Part shown: one piece after another, positions 25,810 through 34,964 of the stretch
How the letters are laid out: the number at the start of each line of letters is the position of its first letter
Numbering within the stretch: position 1 is the first letter of the stretch
The notes under the pieces: generated by a model
What the model was told of the DNA's origin: nothing
Databases searched by the model: none
What the model saw: the letters and a program-made list of their open reading frames with translations, nothing else
DNA from: Petrimonas sp. IBARAKI
GTDB taxonomy: Bacteria > Bacteroidota > Bacteroidia > Bacteroidales > Dysgonomonadaceae
NCBI GenBank assembly: GCA_002356435.2
Contig: AP018040.2
Location: 744,001 to 808,000, forward strand
Direction of reading: 5' to 3'
DNA: 64,000 bases
Made by a program: the position numbers and the translations under genes

Positions 25810-26982
25810 ATGAAACTATCTAAAATACCATTGTTGGGACGCGTTGTTATCGCCATTGTCTCGGGAATTATCCTCGGTCAGTTTGTGCCGGTGTGGTTTG
25901 CACGAATCTTTGCCACGTTTAACGATTTATTCGGTAATTTCTTGTCGTTTATCATTCCGCTGATTATTCTCGGCTTAGTTGCTCCCGCTATTGGCGAGTT
26001 AGGGAAAGGAGCGGGGAGACTCTTGCTGATCACAACCGTTATTGCGTACATGTCTACTCTTTTTTCGGGTTTTTTTACCTTTTTTTCGTGTCAGGCTGTT
26101 TTTCCGAATATAATAACCGGCGCAATCGACACCGGATCGGTACAGGGCATTGATGAAGGTGCTGTGAAAACGTTTTTCAGTATAGGGATGCCTCCTATTA
26201 TGGATGTGATGTCAGCTTTGATTTTGTCGTTTTGCATAGGGATCGGACTCTCCCTCATCAAGGGTGATACGTTGCAGAAAGCTTTTTCTGATTTCCGCGA
26301 TATTGTGACGATGATTATCCGTACGGTAATCATTCCGTTACTACCCATTTATATTTTTGGAATGTTTCTCTCCATCTCCATCACCGGACAGGTTTACTCC
26401 GTGATTATGCTTTTCCTGAAAGTGATTTCGGTGATTTTCGTGTTACATATCCTGCTGCTGGTTATGCAGTATGTGGTAGCAGGCGCCATCTCGCGTCGTC
26501 ATCCGCTGAAAGCGTTAAAGACGATGCTGCCTGCTTATATGACGGCATTGGGAACGGCTTCTTCAGCGGCAACCATCCCTGTGACGCTGCAATGTGCCCT
26601 CAACAATAAGATCAATCCCAGTATTGCTTCTTTTGTAATTCCACTGTGTGCCACCATCCATCTGGCGGGGAGCGCCATGAAAATTGTTGGATTTTCGCTA
26701 GCTATTATGTATTTCTTCGGCATACCGGTCGATCCGGGCACTTTTATCGGGTTTATCTTTATGGTGGGGATTACCATGATTGCGGCGCCGGGTGTTCCCG
26801 GCGGAGCCATTATGGCGGCCATCGGGATTATCCAGAGCATGTTGGGCTTTAACGAACAAATGATCGGATTGATGATTACGGTTTATATTGCGGTGGACAG
26901 TTTCGGGACTGCCTGCAATGTTACAGGCGACGGAGCCATTGCGCTGATTATGGATAAATGGGCAGGAACTTCGCGGACTTAA
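25810..26982 (+). CDS. Dicarboxylate/amino acid:cation symporter
   Basis: A 390-residue inner-membrane transporter of the DAACS (glutamate/aspartate, SstT-like) family. About eight hydrophobic segments are visible, plus the family's two re-entrant motifs: a serine-rich TALGTASSAATIPVTLQ near 245-260, and DSFGTACNVTGDGAIALIM near 362-380, which carries the substrate- and sodium-binding residues. It imports an acidic or small neutral amino acid with Na+ or H+; which one cannot be read. The gene overlaps the end of the convergent HTH gene by 4 bases. Confidence 0.93.
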   Translation: MKLSKIPLLGRVVIAIVSGIILGQFVPVWFARIFATFNDLFGNFLSFIIPLIILGLVAPAIGELGKGAGRLLLITTVIAYMSTLFSGFFTFFSCQAVFPNIITGAIDTGSVQGIDEGAVKTFFSIGMPPIMDVMSALILSFCIGIGLSLIKGDTLQKAFSDFRDIVTMIIRTVIIPLLPIYIFGMFLSISITGQVYSVIMLFLKVISVIFVLHILLLVMQYVVAGAISRRHPLKALKTMLPAYMTALGTASSAATIPVTLQCALNNKINPSIASFVIPLCATIHLAGSAMKIVGFSLAIMYFFGIPVDPGTFIGFIFMVGITMIAAPGVPGGAIMAAIGIIQSMLGFNEQMIGLMITVYIAVDSFGTACNVTGDGAIALIMDKWAGTSRT

Positions 26983-27350
26983 AACGGATTATCCGCTCTT
27001 GTCCCGGTGCCTTTGCGGAGTTTTTCTATCTCTAAGCGGAGAACCCTGTTCTCTTCCAGCATCTCCAGGTATTTGTTTTTATACTTTACGGAGTTTTCTT
27101 CCAAGGTGTCGGTTGTTTGTTCGACAGCGGCTGGCTGAACCGGAGTGCTTGTCATCTTCCCTTTCCCCGTGATAAGCCAATCAAGGTTTAGGTCCGGAAA
27201 AGCTTCCACGATATTGGACAGTTTGTCCGCACCAATCGAAGTTTTTACCTTACTGATATATCCCCGCGAAAAACCAACCCGCTCTTCAAATTTAGTTTGT
27301 CCCAGTCCTTTTGATTTTATGAATAATTTTAACCTGTCTATGAATTCCAT
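26979..27350 (-). CDS. HTH regulator with C-terminal coiled coil (XRE type)
   Basis: A 123-residue protein with an N-terminal Cro/CI-type helix-turn-helix (about residues 1-60). The recognition part is RVGFSRGYISKVKTSIG and the end of the domain is NLDWLITGKGKM. A linker rich in Pro, Val and Thr leads to a heptad-like helix (about 88-115, YLEMLEENRVLRLEIEKL) that should dimerise the protein. It lacks the peptidase domain of LexA/CI-type repressors. It is divergent from the 73-residue small gene at 27515 and may control that promoter. Such short repressor-like genes are common in Bacteroidota, often as mobile-element remnants. Confidence 0.85.
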   Translation of the reverse strand: MEFIDRLKLFIKSKGLGQTKFEERVGFSRGYISKVKTSIGADKLSNIVEAFPDLNLDWLITGKGKMTSTPVQPAAVEQTTDTLEENSVKYKNKYLEMLEENRVLRLEIEKLRKGTGTRADNPF

Positions 27351-27429
27351 ATTTTGTATTGTTTCTCAGGTAATTATCAATTTTATTATTTAGAATAAAT
27401 CTAAATTACTCCATAAATACGAATTTTGC

Positions 27430-27460
27430 TTGTAATCACTGAATATATACAGTATATTTG
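27430..27460 (+). promoter_or_regulatory. Predicted promoter of the 73-residue gene
   Basis: TATATTTG (27453-27460) with TTG (27430-27432) 20 bases upstream matches the phylum consensus. It lies in the 164-base divergent gap opposite the HTH regulator, a natural place for an operator. Confidence 0.65.
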
Positions 27461-27514
27461 CATTGTTAATTAATGTTTAATGCGTTGCAACAAAATTAGA
27501 CATTTCACAAAGAT

Positions 27515-27736
27515 ATGAATAATCAGGCAAATACCATAAAACCGGTTACTAAAATATCGATACCCGATACACTATTAAGTTTAAAGGTAGGTGAAACTGT
27601 GATGATATCTGCGAGAACGATTAATTCCAGTTCTGTCAGGGCTGCCGCATCCCGTTTAAAGAAAATAAAGAAAGCACAGTTTATTGTAACCGAACAAGGT
27701 TTGATAAATGAAATTAAAGTAACCAGATTAAAATAA
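27515..27736 (+). CDS. Small protein of unknown function
   Basis: A 73-residue basic protein that I do not recognise as a named family. It contains ISIPDTLLSLKVGETVMISA followed by SSSVRAAASRLKKIKKAQF, then a short beta-like end (VTEQGLINEIKV). The helix-turn-helix-like middle and many lysines and arginines suggest nucleic-acid contact, perhaps a small Cro-like or phage-derived accessory protein. It has a good promoter, is divergent from an HTH repressor, and its stop codon overlaps the start of a 22-codon hydrophobic reading frame (TAATG). Confidence 0.6.
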   Translation: MNNQANTIKPVTKISIPDTLLSLKVGETVMISARTINSSSVRAAASRLKKIKKAQFIVTEQGLINEIKVTRLK

Positions 27737-27804
27737 TGAATATGAGTAAGTTCAATGTTTTTATTGTCTTTTTCGTTCTTTGTTCATTATCTATTTATTA
27801 TTGA
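27736..27804 (+). CDS. Possible 22-residue hydrophobic peptide
   Basis: A tiny frame encoding MNMSKFNVFIVFFVLCSLSI plus two tyrosines. It starts within the stop codon of the 73-residue gene (TAATG), so it could be translated by termination-reinitiation. Apart from an N-terminal Asn/Lys end it is one uninterrupted hydrophobic helix, as in single-span membrane peptides and type I toxins. With only 22 codons in AT-rich DNA, chance is a real alternative. Confidence 0.3.
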   Translation: MNMSKFNVFIVFFVLCSLSIYY

Positions 27805-28122
27805 TTTGTGGCCGGTAAACATGTCCTTTCAAGGGTTGAAAGTTATTCTGTAAAATTGAAATTATGTTAGCAATATTTTATTAAAGCTAAATTTTACTTT
27901 ATGTTAAATTGTTTCCTGTTCAAAAAACATTTTGGTTAGAAATCAATGGTTATTGTAAATGTTAGCTGAGGCTTCCGGAGTATGCTTATTATTAAATGTT
28001 GGTTGTGCCTGAACACTTTTCCACTGTTCATCCGAAAATGAAATATGTAGCGGCTCGTGCTTTGTCCGCACATTTGTGTAATTTATTAATTCTCTAAAAC
28101 TAATCTAAGCAAAAATGAAGGT
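27805..28122. other. Intergenic leader region before the SusC-like gene
   Basis: An AT-rich stretch of about 320 bases with no convincing ORF on either strand. CACATTTG at 28069-28076 is a weak match to the -7 element, about 47 bases before the susC start. No TTTG at -33, hairpin or clear operator was seen. The length suggests an untranslated leader, as is common before susC genes. Confidence 0.5.
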
Positions 28123-31100
28123 ATGAAAAAACAAAATTCAGCCATGAAGTATGGAATCATGCTCGTCTTTTGGTGGATTTGTTCCGTGGGATTGTATGCG
28201 CAACTGCGTGTGCAGGGTACGGTAACCGATCTGGATGGGACCCCCATGATTGGTGTGAACGTGATTGAAAAAGGAACCCTGAACGGTTCAGTTACCGATC
28301 TCAACGGCAACTATACGCTGACGGTTGCTTCTGCAGAGTCGGTGTTGCACTTCTCCTATGTGGGGTATGTTGCTGAAGATGTAACGGTAGGTGACAACCG
28401 GCAGATTAACTTGGTAATGAGGGAAGAAGCCGAAAGCCTGGATGAGATTGTAGTGGTTGGCTATGGCACCCAGGTCAGGAAGGATATTACAGGTTCAGTA
28501 GCAGTGGTAAATACTGAGCAACTGCTCGCCTCTACAGGATCGTCTGCTACGCAACAACTACAGGGTAAGACGCCCGGTGTTTACATCGGACAAACTGGCT
28601 CGCCCGGATCCGCTACTATGGTGCGTATCAGAGGTGTAAACACGATTAACGACAACGGTCCCCTGTATGTAATTGATGGGGTCTCAACACGCAACCAGAA
28701 CCTGAGCAGCCTTAACCCGAACGATATCGAGAGCATGCAGGTGCTTAAGGATGCCTCTTCAGCAGCCATATACGGAGCACAGGCGGCCAACGGAGTGATT
28801 TTGATTACTACTAAGCAGGGAACCGGATCGGGTCAGCCAAAGATCTCTTATGATGCTTATTTCGGATTACAAAAGACCGGCAAACGGTATGATCTGCTCA
28901 ACGCTGCTGACCGTCTGGCAGTGGAGTGGGAGTCGCAACAGAACTCATTCTCCTTGCGCGGTGTGGAAGGGATTCCCGAACATGCACAGTTCGGTAAGGC
29001 AGTCAACCCCGTCATTCCGAACTACCTGACTACTACCGGTGCAGGGGGGCGTCAGGATATCAGCTTAGACGACTATTCCTTCCCCAACAACCAGATTGTG
29101 CCTTACTCCGATACCGATTGGTGGGATGCCATCGATCGCGTGGCACCGATGCAGAACCATCAGCTGACCCTCACCGGCGGCGGTGCCAAGGGGCGCTACC
29201 TGATGGGTTTGAACTACTTCAACCAGCTGGGTACGGTGGAGTACTCCTACTACAATCGCTACCAGACCCGTATGAATACCTCGTTCGACGTCCGTTCATG
29301 GTTGCGCGTGGGTGAGAACCTGCAGTACACCTGGACCAAGGATGTAGGACTGCACAACAACACCTCGGAAGCCAATCCCTACTCGTGGACTTACCGTTCC
29401 TCACCCTGGGTGCCTGTAAAGGATACCTTTGGCAACTGGGGCGGCTCTAAGATCGCCGGTACTGGTAACTGGGTGAACGTGGTGGCACAGGAGGAACGCA
29501 ACAAGGACAACTACTGGTCCAATACACGCATCTTTGGTAATATATGGGCAGAGGTGGACCTGATAAAGGAGCTGACTTACCGTACTAGCTTCGGATTAGA
29601 TTATACCAATGCCTACAGCTACTACATTAGCAAGAAAAATCCGGAGTTTTCAGAGAGCCCTGGCACCAACCATTTTCAGGAGGCATCCTCCTTCAACTTC
29701 CGATGGGTATGGACCAACACCCTCACCTATGACAAGGTGTTTGACGAAGTACATGCAGTGAATCTGATTGTGGGAACGGAAGCGATCCGCGATGGACTGG
29801 GAAGGGGCATGGAAGCCCGCAGGTATCACTACCTGATGGAAGATAACACCAACACCTGGGTGCTGGCGATGGGTGCCAACGACAACCAGCGAACCAACAA
29901 CTCATGGTACAACGGTGAGTTTGCTCTTTTTGGCATCTTTGGACGTGCTGACTATACCTATGTCCATAAGTATCTCTTCACGGGTATTGTACGGCGCGAC
30001 GGCGTGTCCCGTTTTGCGAAAAAACACCGTTACGGGGTATTTCCATCAGCATCTGTAGGGTGGCGCCTCTCGGAAGAAAATTTTATGGAAAACACCCGTG
30101 GGTGGCTCGATGACCTGAAAATTCGAGTGGGATATGGTCATACCGGTAATGCGGAGATACCTCGTGCCACCAATTTTGCGATGCTCTTCGGTACAGCACC
30201 CGACCGTACCAATTATGACCTGGGAGGTACCAATACAGGTTCGGAGCTGGGTTACCGGCTGACTACCTACGGAAACGAGGAGACTCGCTGGGAGGCTACC
30301 AAGATGACAAATGTTGGTGTAGATATCACTTTCGGTGGTAACCGCTTCAACAGTACCCTCGAGTTCTACAACAAAGTGACTTCCGACATGCTGATTAGCG
30401 CTGCTTACTCAGCGCTGGCCAACGATGAGGTGGGTCGTCCCTATATCAACTACGGTGATATGCGCAACAGGGGTTTCGACTTCTCATTCAATTACCGAGA
30501 CAAGGCGGGTAACCTGGAGTGGGATTTGGGACTAAATCTGTCAACCTATCAAAATGAGGTGCTGGGACTTTCCACAGCAGAAGATTACGCTTTATGGGGA
30601 AACGGTTACCGACTCTCTACTAGTGTGACCCGCACGACGAAAGGACGTCCCATCTCCGATTTCTTTGGATACAACATTGTGGGCTTCTATGAAGATGAAC
30701 AGGATGTGCTCAGTTCACCCATACCTTACGGTACGACTGCTGACGTGATCGCGGAGAACCCGGGTTCGTATGTGGGTAAGTTCAAGTTTGAAGATGTGAG
30801 TGGCCCGGACGGTAAACCCGACGGGGTGATCAACTCCTTCGACCGCAAGGTGATCGGCAGCCCGCATCCTGACCTGATGGCCGGATTTAATGCTACACTG
30901 AAATACAGGAATTTCGACTTTACTATGTTTTGGTACTCTACCATTGGAAATGATCTGTTTAACAACACCAAGTACTTTACCGATTTCCCGCTCTTCGGCG
31001 GTAACCGTTCCACACGTTTCAGGAATCTATCCTGGAAAAAGGGAGCTGACAATTCGAAAGCAACACTGCCGATTCTGGACTCGAAAGACAACTGGGGTGG

Positions 31101-31392
31101 TGCCGTTGCATCTTCTTACTACGTAGAAGATGGGTCATTCTTGAAATTGAAAAATTTAGTGATAGGATACAGCATACCTAAGCATATCCTGGAAAAAGTT
31201 ACTATCTCAAACCTGAGGCTCTACCTGCAGGCTGAGAATATCCTGACCCTGACCAAGTATTCGGGTCTTGATCCTGAGATTACCAACATGGAGACGGGAG
31301 CCAGTAGCGGCGCCGACCTGAGAAGAGGTCTCGATGCCGGTGGATGGCCCACCACCATGCGGTTCCTATTCGGTGTCAACTTTGAATTTTAA
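28123..31392 (+). CDS. SusC/RagA-type TonB-linked outer-membrane transporter
   Basis: A 1089-residue outer-membrane importer. After a signal peptide (1-26, ending GLYAQ), a carboxypeptidase-regulatory-like domain (about 28-105) is followed by the TonB-box segment DEIVVVGYG at 107-115. The plug domain comes next (QLLASTGSSATQQLQGKTPGV) and then a long beta barrel ending in the Phe-rich FLFGVNFEF. There is no N-terminal STN domain, so it is not expected to signal to an ECF sigma factor. It imports a nutrient, typically an oligosaccharide or peptide, captured by the SusD partner encoded 21 bases downstream. No glycosidase, sulfatase or peptidase gene is adjacent, so the substrate is unknown. Confidence 0.96.
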   Translation: MKKQNSAMKYGIMLVFWWICSVGLYAQLRVQGTVTDLDGTPMIGVNVIEKGTLNGSVTDLNGNYTLTVASAESVLHFSYVGYVAEDVTVGDNRQINLVMREEAESLDEIVVVGYGTQVRKDITGSVAVVNTEQLLASTGSSATQQLQGKTPGVYIGQTGSPGSATMVRIRGVNTINDNGPLYVIDGVSTRNQNLSSLNPNDIESMQVLKDASSAAIYGAQAANGVILITTKQGTGSGQPKISYDAYFGLQKTGKRYDLLNAADRLAVEWESQQNSFSLRGVEGIPEHAQFGKAVNPVIPNYLTTTGAGGRQDISLDDYSFPNNQIVPYSDTDWWDAIDRVAPMQNHQLTLTGGGAKGRYLMGLNYFNQLGTVEYSYYNRYQTRMNTSFDVRSWLRVGENLQYTWTKDVGLHNNTSEANPYSWTYRSSPWVPVKDTFGNWGGSKIAGTGNWVNVVAQEERNKDNYWSNTRIFGNIWAEVDLIKELTYRTSFGLDYTNAYSYYISKKNPEFSESPGTNHFQEASSFNFRWVWTNTLTYDKVFDEVHAVNLIVGTEAIRDGLGRGMEARRYHYLMEDNTNTWVLAMGANDNQRTNNSWYNGEFALFGIFGRADYTYVHKYLFTGIVRRDGVSRFAKKHRYGVFPSASVGWRLSEENFMENTRGWLDDLKIRVGYGHTGNAEIPRATNFAMLFGTAPDRTNYDLGGTNTGSELGYRLTTYGNEETRWEATKMTNVGVDITFGGNRFNSTLEFYNKVTSDMLISAAYSALANDEVGRPYINYGDMRNRGFDFSFNYRDKAGNLEWDLGLNLSTYQNEVLGLSTAEDYALWGNGYRLSTSVTRTTKGRPISDFFGYNIVGFYEDEQDVLSSPIPYGTTADVIAENPGSYVGKFKFEDVSGPDGKPDGVINSFDRKVIGSPHPDLMAGFNATLKYRNFDFTMFWYSTIGNDLFNNTKYFTDFPLFGGNRSTRFRNLSWKKGADNSKATLPILDSKDNWGGAVASSYYVEDGSFLKLKNLVIGYSIPKHILEKVTISNLRLYLQAENILTLTKYSGLDPEITNMETGASSGADLRRGLDAGGWPTTMRFLFGVNFEF

Positions 31393-31413
31393 CCCCTCTA
31401 AAATGACAATGCA

Positions 31414-33156
31414 ATGAAACGCATACATATTTTATTCCTTATACTTTCTATGGGGGCTCTCTTAAGCTCCTGCGGCGAGGATTTCCTTTACAAGGCTCCT
31501 CAGGGCAGTATCGATCAGGATGCACTGACCAACCAGACCGGTATCGACCTGCTCACCACCACAGCGTATGCCAATCTGACAGAGAATGGTTGGGGAGCCT
31601 CTCCCTCTAACTGGACTTTCGGTAGCATGTACGGCGGTGATGCCAACAAGGGGTCCGACGCCAACGATCAGTCGGTACTCAACGAGATGGAGACCTACAG
31701 CACACTGCCTACCAACAGTTATATCTCTGAGAAATACAACTGGGTGTACAAGGGTGCCAAAAGGGTGAACATTGCACTGCAGACTATGGAACACGTAGAG
31801 GACATGGATGCAGCTATCCAGAAGAAACGTAATGGTGAACTCCATTTCCTCCGTGCCCTCTTCTATTTTGAAGGGATCCGTGTATTTGGACCTTACTTGC
31901 CGTGGGTGGATGAGACCAATACCGATAACGACCCGAAGGTGCACAATGACATGGATATCTATCCCAAGGTGTTGGCCGACCTGGATATTGCCATCAGCGA
32001 CCTGCCCGACACACAGGATACTCCGGGGCGTGCAAACGTATGGGCAGCCAAGGCGTTAAAAGCCAAGGTGCTGATGCAAAAGGGTGACCTGACAGCTGCT
32101 AAGCCCATTCTGAAAGATGTGGTGGATAACGGAAAGACATCAAATGGTTTGAAGTATGACCTGGAAGAAGATATGAGTGCTAACTTCGACACCTACCGTG
32201 AAAACGGTAAGGAGTCGATCTTCGCTATCCAGTTTTCGGCTGAGCGTGATAATGGCAATACAGGCATGTCGATCGCCTACCCGCACGGTGGTGCCGGTGC
32301 TCCCGGAGGATGCTGTGGCTTCTTCCAACCCTCGCAGGAGCTGGCCAACTCTTACAAGGTGGGTCCTGATGGTTTGCCGCTGCTGGACAACTCCTACCGC
32401 AACGCTCCCTACACGTCGGAACGTGCAACTAGAGGTGAATACATCGCCGTCAGCAATAAGACGATCCCCGTTGATCCACGTATTGACCTGGCCATCGGCC
32501 GTTTTGGTGTACCTTACAAGGATTGGGGTGTGCCTCAGAACAACTGGGTGCGCGACGTAGCCAATGGTGGTATCTACCTGCCCAAGAAGCATGTCTACAC
32601 CAAAGTTGAATTGGATGCCGGCCTAGCAGATGGTGGTCTCAGTGCCGGCTGGGCTCCCGGGTCGGCCATGAACCTGCAATACCTTAGCTTTCGTGATATC
32701 CTGCTGCTCTATGCTGAGTGTCTTGCCAACGATGGTGAGTTGGCGGCTGCCATGGGTGTGGTGAACCGTGTTCGCACGCGTGCCGGACAGAAGGTTAATT
32801 TCGTCATGCTCAACGGTGAACCGGCCGCCAACTATCAGATCGCCAACTATCCATCCACCCATGCTGCCTTTACCAACAAGGAGGTCTGCATTGATGCGGT
32901 ACGGATGGAGCGCAAGCTGGAGCTGGCCATGGAAGGACAGCGCTGGTTCGACCTGGCTCGCTGGGGCGGTAACTATATGAGCAGCAAGCTGGCTGAATAT
33001 ATACAGTTTGAGAGTCAGTTTCTTGCCAAGTTTGCAGGAGCACCGGTGCTCAACCCTGCCCGTACCATGTTCCCGCTGCCGGAAGGACAAATCCAGACCA
33101 TGGGTGTTGATGAAGAGGGAAATCCTTATTTGGTTCAGCCGGAACCTTGGAGATAA
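31414..33156 (+). CDS. SusD/RagB-family nutrient-binding lipoprotein
   Basis: A 580-residue cell-surface lipoprotein that forms the lid of the SusC transporter. The lipobox LSSC places the lipidated cysteine at C20, followed by GEDFLYKAPQG, a common SusD beginning. Helical TPR-like repeats are visible, with AELHFLRALFYFEG-like segments (here GELHFLRALFYFEGIRVFG) and the C-terminal ERKLELAMEGQRWFDLARWG and TMFPLPEGQI motifs. The sequence is clearly of the SusD fold. It starts 21 bases after susC and is surely co-transcribed. A small lipoprotein gene follows. Confidence 0.95.
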   Translation: MKRIHILFLILSMGALLSSCGEDFLYKAPQGSIDQDALTNQTGIDLLTTTAYANLTENGWGASPSNWTFGSMYGGDANKGSDANDQSVLNEMETYSTLPTNSYISEKYNWVYKGAKRVNIALQTMEHVEDMDAAIQKKRNGELHFLRALFYFEGIRVFGPYLPWVDETNTDNDPKVHNDMDIYPKVLADLDIAISDLPDTQDTPGRANVWAAKALKAKVLMQKGDLTAAKPILKDVVDNGKTSNGLKYDLEEDMSANFDTYRENGKESIFAIQFSAERDNGNTGMSIAYPHGGAGAPGGCCGFFQPSQELANSYKVGPDGLPLLDNSYRNAPYTSERATRGEYIAVSNKTIPVDPRIDLAIGRFGVPYKDWGVPQNNWVRDVANGGIYLPKKHVYTKVELDAGLADGGLSAGWAPGSAMNLQYLSFRDILLLYAECLANDGELAAAMGVVNRVRTRAGQKVNFVMLNGEPAANYQIANYPSTHAAFTNKEVCIDAVRMERKLELAMEGQRWFDLARWGGNYMSSKLAEYIQFESQFLAKFAGAPVLNPARTMFPLPEGQIQTMGVDEEGNPYLVQPEPWR

Positions 33157-33183
33157 TTAATAGTCTGGGAGATCAGAAGCAAT

Positions 33184-33678
33184 ATGATACAATACAGAGA
33201 ATCAACTGTGGTGATTTTACTACTGCTTTTCACTGCATGTACCATGAGCCCTCGTGGACAGCAGTTCACCTATACCTTCAGTATGGAAAGCATTAATAAT
33301 TTTCGTGTTACGCTGCAGCTTAATCCTGATTCATCGTGGATGGTGGCACGTTACAACTATTTCTTTGACCGCTTTGGAGGTTCTTCTTCTGTATTAGAGC
33401 GTGATGGAAAACTCACTGACCAGGAGCATGCTGCTTTTGTTAAACTTCTGAAGAAGAGTGGAATAGAATTTATGAAAGAGTCGTATGGTTTCGACAGTGA
33501 AGAAAATATTGGATGCTCGGTCATTTACATGCTGTCGCTAACACCAGAGGGAGGTAAGACGCTCTATATCAACATCCGGGAAAATGCAGAGGATAGATTT
33601 TCAGATGCGTTCAGAGAGATGATCCTGTATTCAAGTTTGTTTCTAAATAATAAACTAGAAACTGATTCTGCTTACTAA
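33184..33678 (+). CDS. Small lipoprotein of unknown function downstream of SusD
   Basis: A 164-residue secreted protein that I do not recognise. The signal ends in LLFTAC, with C19 as a probable lipidation site. The mature part has aromatic-rich beta strands (QFTYTFSMESINNFRVTLQL), a helical DQEHAAFVKLLKKSG and a C-terminal SDAFREMILYSSLF helix. It starts 27 bases after susD, so it probably belongs to the same transcript and may be an accessory surface protein for the same substrate. A terminator follows about 75 bases later. Confidence 0.65.
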   Translation: MIQYRESTVVILLLLFTACTMSPRGQQFTYTFSMESINNFRVTLQLNPDSSWMVARYNYFFDRFGGSSSVLERDGKLTDQEHAAFVKLLKKSGIEFMKESYGFDSEENIGCSVIYMLSLTPEGGKTLYINIRENAEDRFSDAFREMILYSSLFLNNKLETDSAY

Positions 33679-33752
33679 AAAAAACCTCTTCGTGGGCATG
33701 ACTAGTCTTAAAGAACCGTTACCGGTTTATAAGACAAAAATAGTTTATTATT

Positions 33753-33788
33753 CGGCAGGACGGTCGACCTTCCTGCCGGATTTTTTTT
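33753..33788 (+). terminator. Intrinsic terminator after the SusC/SusD operon
   Basis: CGGCAGGA (33753-33760) pairs with TCCTGCCG (33771-33778); a GG/CC pair inside extends the stem. Eight T residues follow at 33781-33788. This ends the susC-susD-lipoprotein transcript. Confidence 0.9.
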
Positions 33789-34061
33789 ATGGCGTTCTTA
33801 TTTTATGTAACGCTATCTCAGGAAGAGATAGTTCGTGACCACCTTTCCAGCGGATACAATAAAATTTGCCGCTGAAACTTGGATATCTCAAAAGATTCCA
33901 TTAATTTGCACTTTCGTTGCGATGTAATCTGCTACTCAGGATTTTCTGGCCTGTGTGGTCCCATTGAGCCTGCTCCTGCAGGATTGAGGTTTACCTGTGT
34001 CCAAGACAGGTATTTACGCCTGTCAGAGGTGAGAAATTGAAAAAACCTTGCTTAAAAAACA
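33789..34061. other. Non-coding gap before the protease locus, with several small inverted repeats
   Basis: About 270 bases without an ORF that I can support. It holds a perfect 7-bp hairpin (CTATCTC at 33813-33819 with GAGATAG at 33825-33831), the palindrome TCCTGCAGGA (33974-33983), and ACCTGT at 33993-33998 pairing with ACAGGT at 34006-34011. No TAnnTTTG match was found for the downstream gene. The repeats may be part of a structured leader, or remnants. Confidence 0.45.
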
Positions 34062-34889
34062 ATGAAAAAAAATGAACGCGCACCCAGCGTGTACCGGCTT
34101 GCTCACCTGTGGCCCCTCGCAGTCATCATTATCGGAATAGGGGCATGCGCTGCCGGTGCGGCCGTTTCTCAACCTTACTGGGATTTCTTCGGATTGCTTC
34201 TTATCCTCTCTCTGGCAGCGTTGCTTGGCGGAGCCCTGTTTGGTTTTCTTTTTGGAGTGCCGCGATTGAACCGGAACTATGATCCGCGGGAAGATTATGG
34301 ACGTACCACAAAGTACATGCCCAATACAAATCTCGAGGAGGTGTCGGACTGGCTGACAAAAATTATTATCGGGGTTACGCTGACACAACTGACAAAGATT
34401 CCCGGTTACCTGCAGGACATGGCGGACTATATTGTTGCAAACAGCAACTGCAGCACCCTGGATTGTAACTTTGCCGGGCCGGTGATTATCTCGCTCTTTA
34501 TCTATTTCTTTATATCCGGTTTTATATCCGGTTACTACTACACCCGGATATTCCTGCCTAACCTGTTTTCCGTTATGGAGGAAAATAGCATCCTTAAAGC
34601 CGAGACTGCCATCTGGAGAGAAGGTGGCAAAAAAATGTTCTCCCTGGCCGGTGAGCCGGAGGTCTCCCATAAGATTGAGTACTTCACCGACAAGGAGAGA
34701 GAGATGCTGCAAAAGATTAAAGTGCAAAATAACGTGTTTGCCGACATTCATAAGCTGAGCCATCAGGAATATGCTGTCCTGAACGTGTTGATTGCAAAGG
34801 GAATAGTTGAGATCTCTCCCGGTAACCTTTCAACAGGGAAGGAAACGTTGCACATCACTGACGAAGAGGTATTGCAATCGCTGCAATAA
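34062..34889 (+). CDS. Four-helix membrane protein with cytoplasmic tail, linked to a subtilase
   Basis: A 275-residue inner-membrane protein. Two close helices (about 18-38 and 43-66) end at FGFLFGVPR. They are followed by a polar stretch holding NTNLEEVSDWLTKIIIGVTL, the most distinctive motif, which I associate with an uncharacterised family. Two more helices follow, near 95-115 and 145-170, the last containing FFISGFISGYYYTRIFL. The remaining 100 residues are hydrophilic and end in a possible small winged-helix-like segment (HQEYAVLNVLIAKGIVEIS). It has no signal peptide. It precedes the subtilisin-like gene by 75 bases on the same strand, so it could be the membrane platform, sensor or substrate of that protease. 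Confidence 0.65.
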   Translation: MKKNERAPSVYRLAHLWPLAVIIIGIGACAAGAAVSQPYWDFFGLLLILSLAALLGGALFGFLFGVPRLNRNYDPREDYGRTTKYMPNTNLEEVSDWLTKIIIGVTLTQLTKIPGYLQDMADYIVANSNCSTLDCNFAGPVIISLFIYFFISGFISGYYYTRIFLPNLFSVMEENSILKAETAIWREGGKKMFSLAGEPEVSHKIEYFTDKEREMLQKIKVQNNVFADIHKLSHQEYAVLNVLIAKGIVEISPGNLSTGKETLHITDEEVLQSLQ

Positions 34890-34964
34890 ATAGAGACCGG
34901 GGATCGAAAGCCAGATGGCGCGAGCCCTAAACAAATTGTACAAAACCACTTAAATTAAAAAGCA

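Noticed and set aside
34023-34763. 246-codon minus-strand frame opposite the four-helix membrane protein
   Set aside because: The plus-strand frame has a clear membrane pattern and a recognisable conserved motif. The antisense product is composition-driven.
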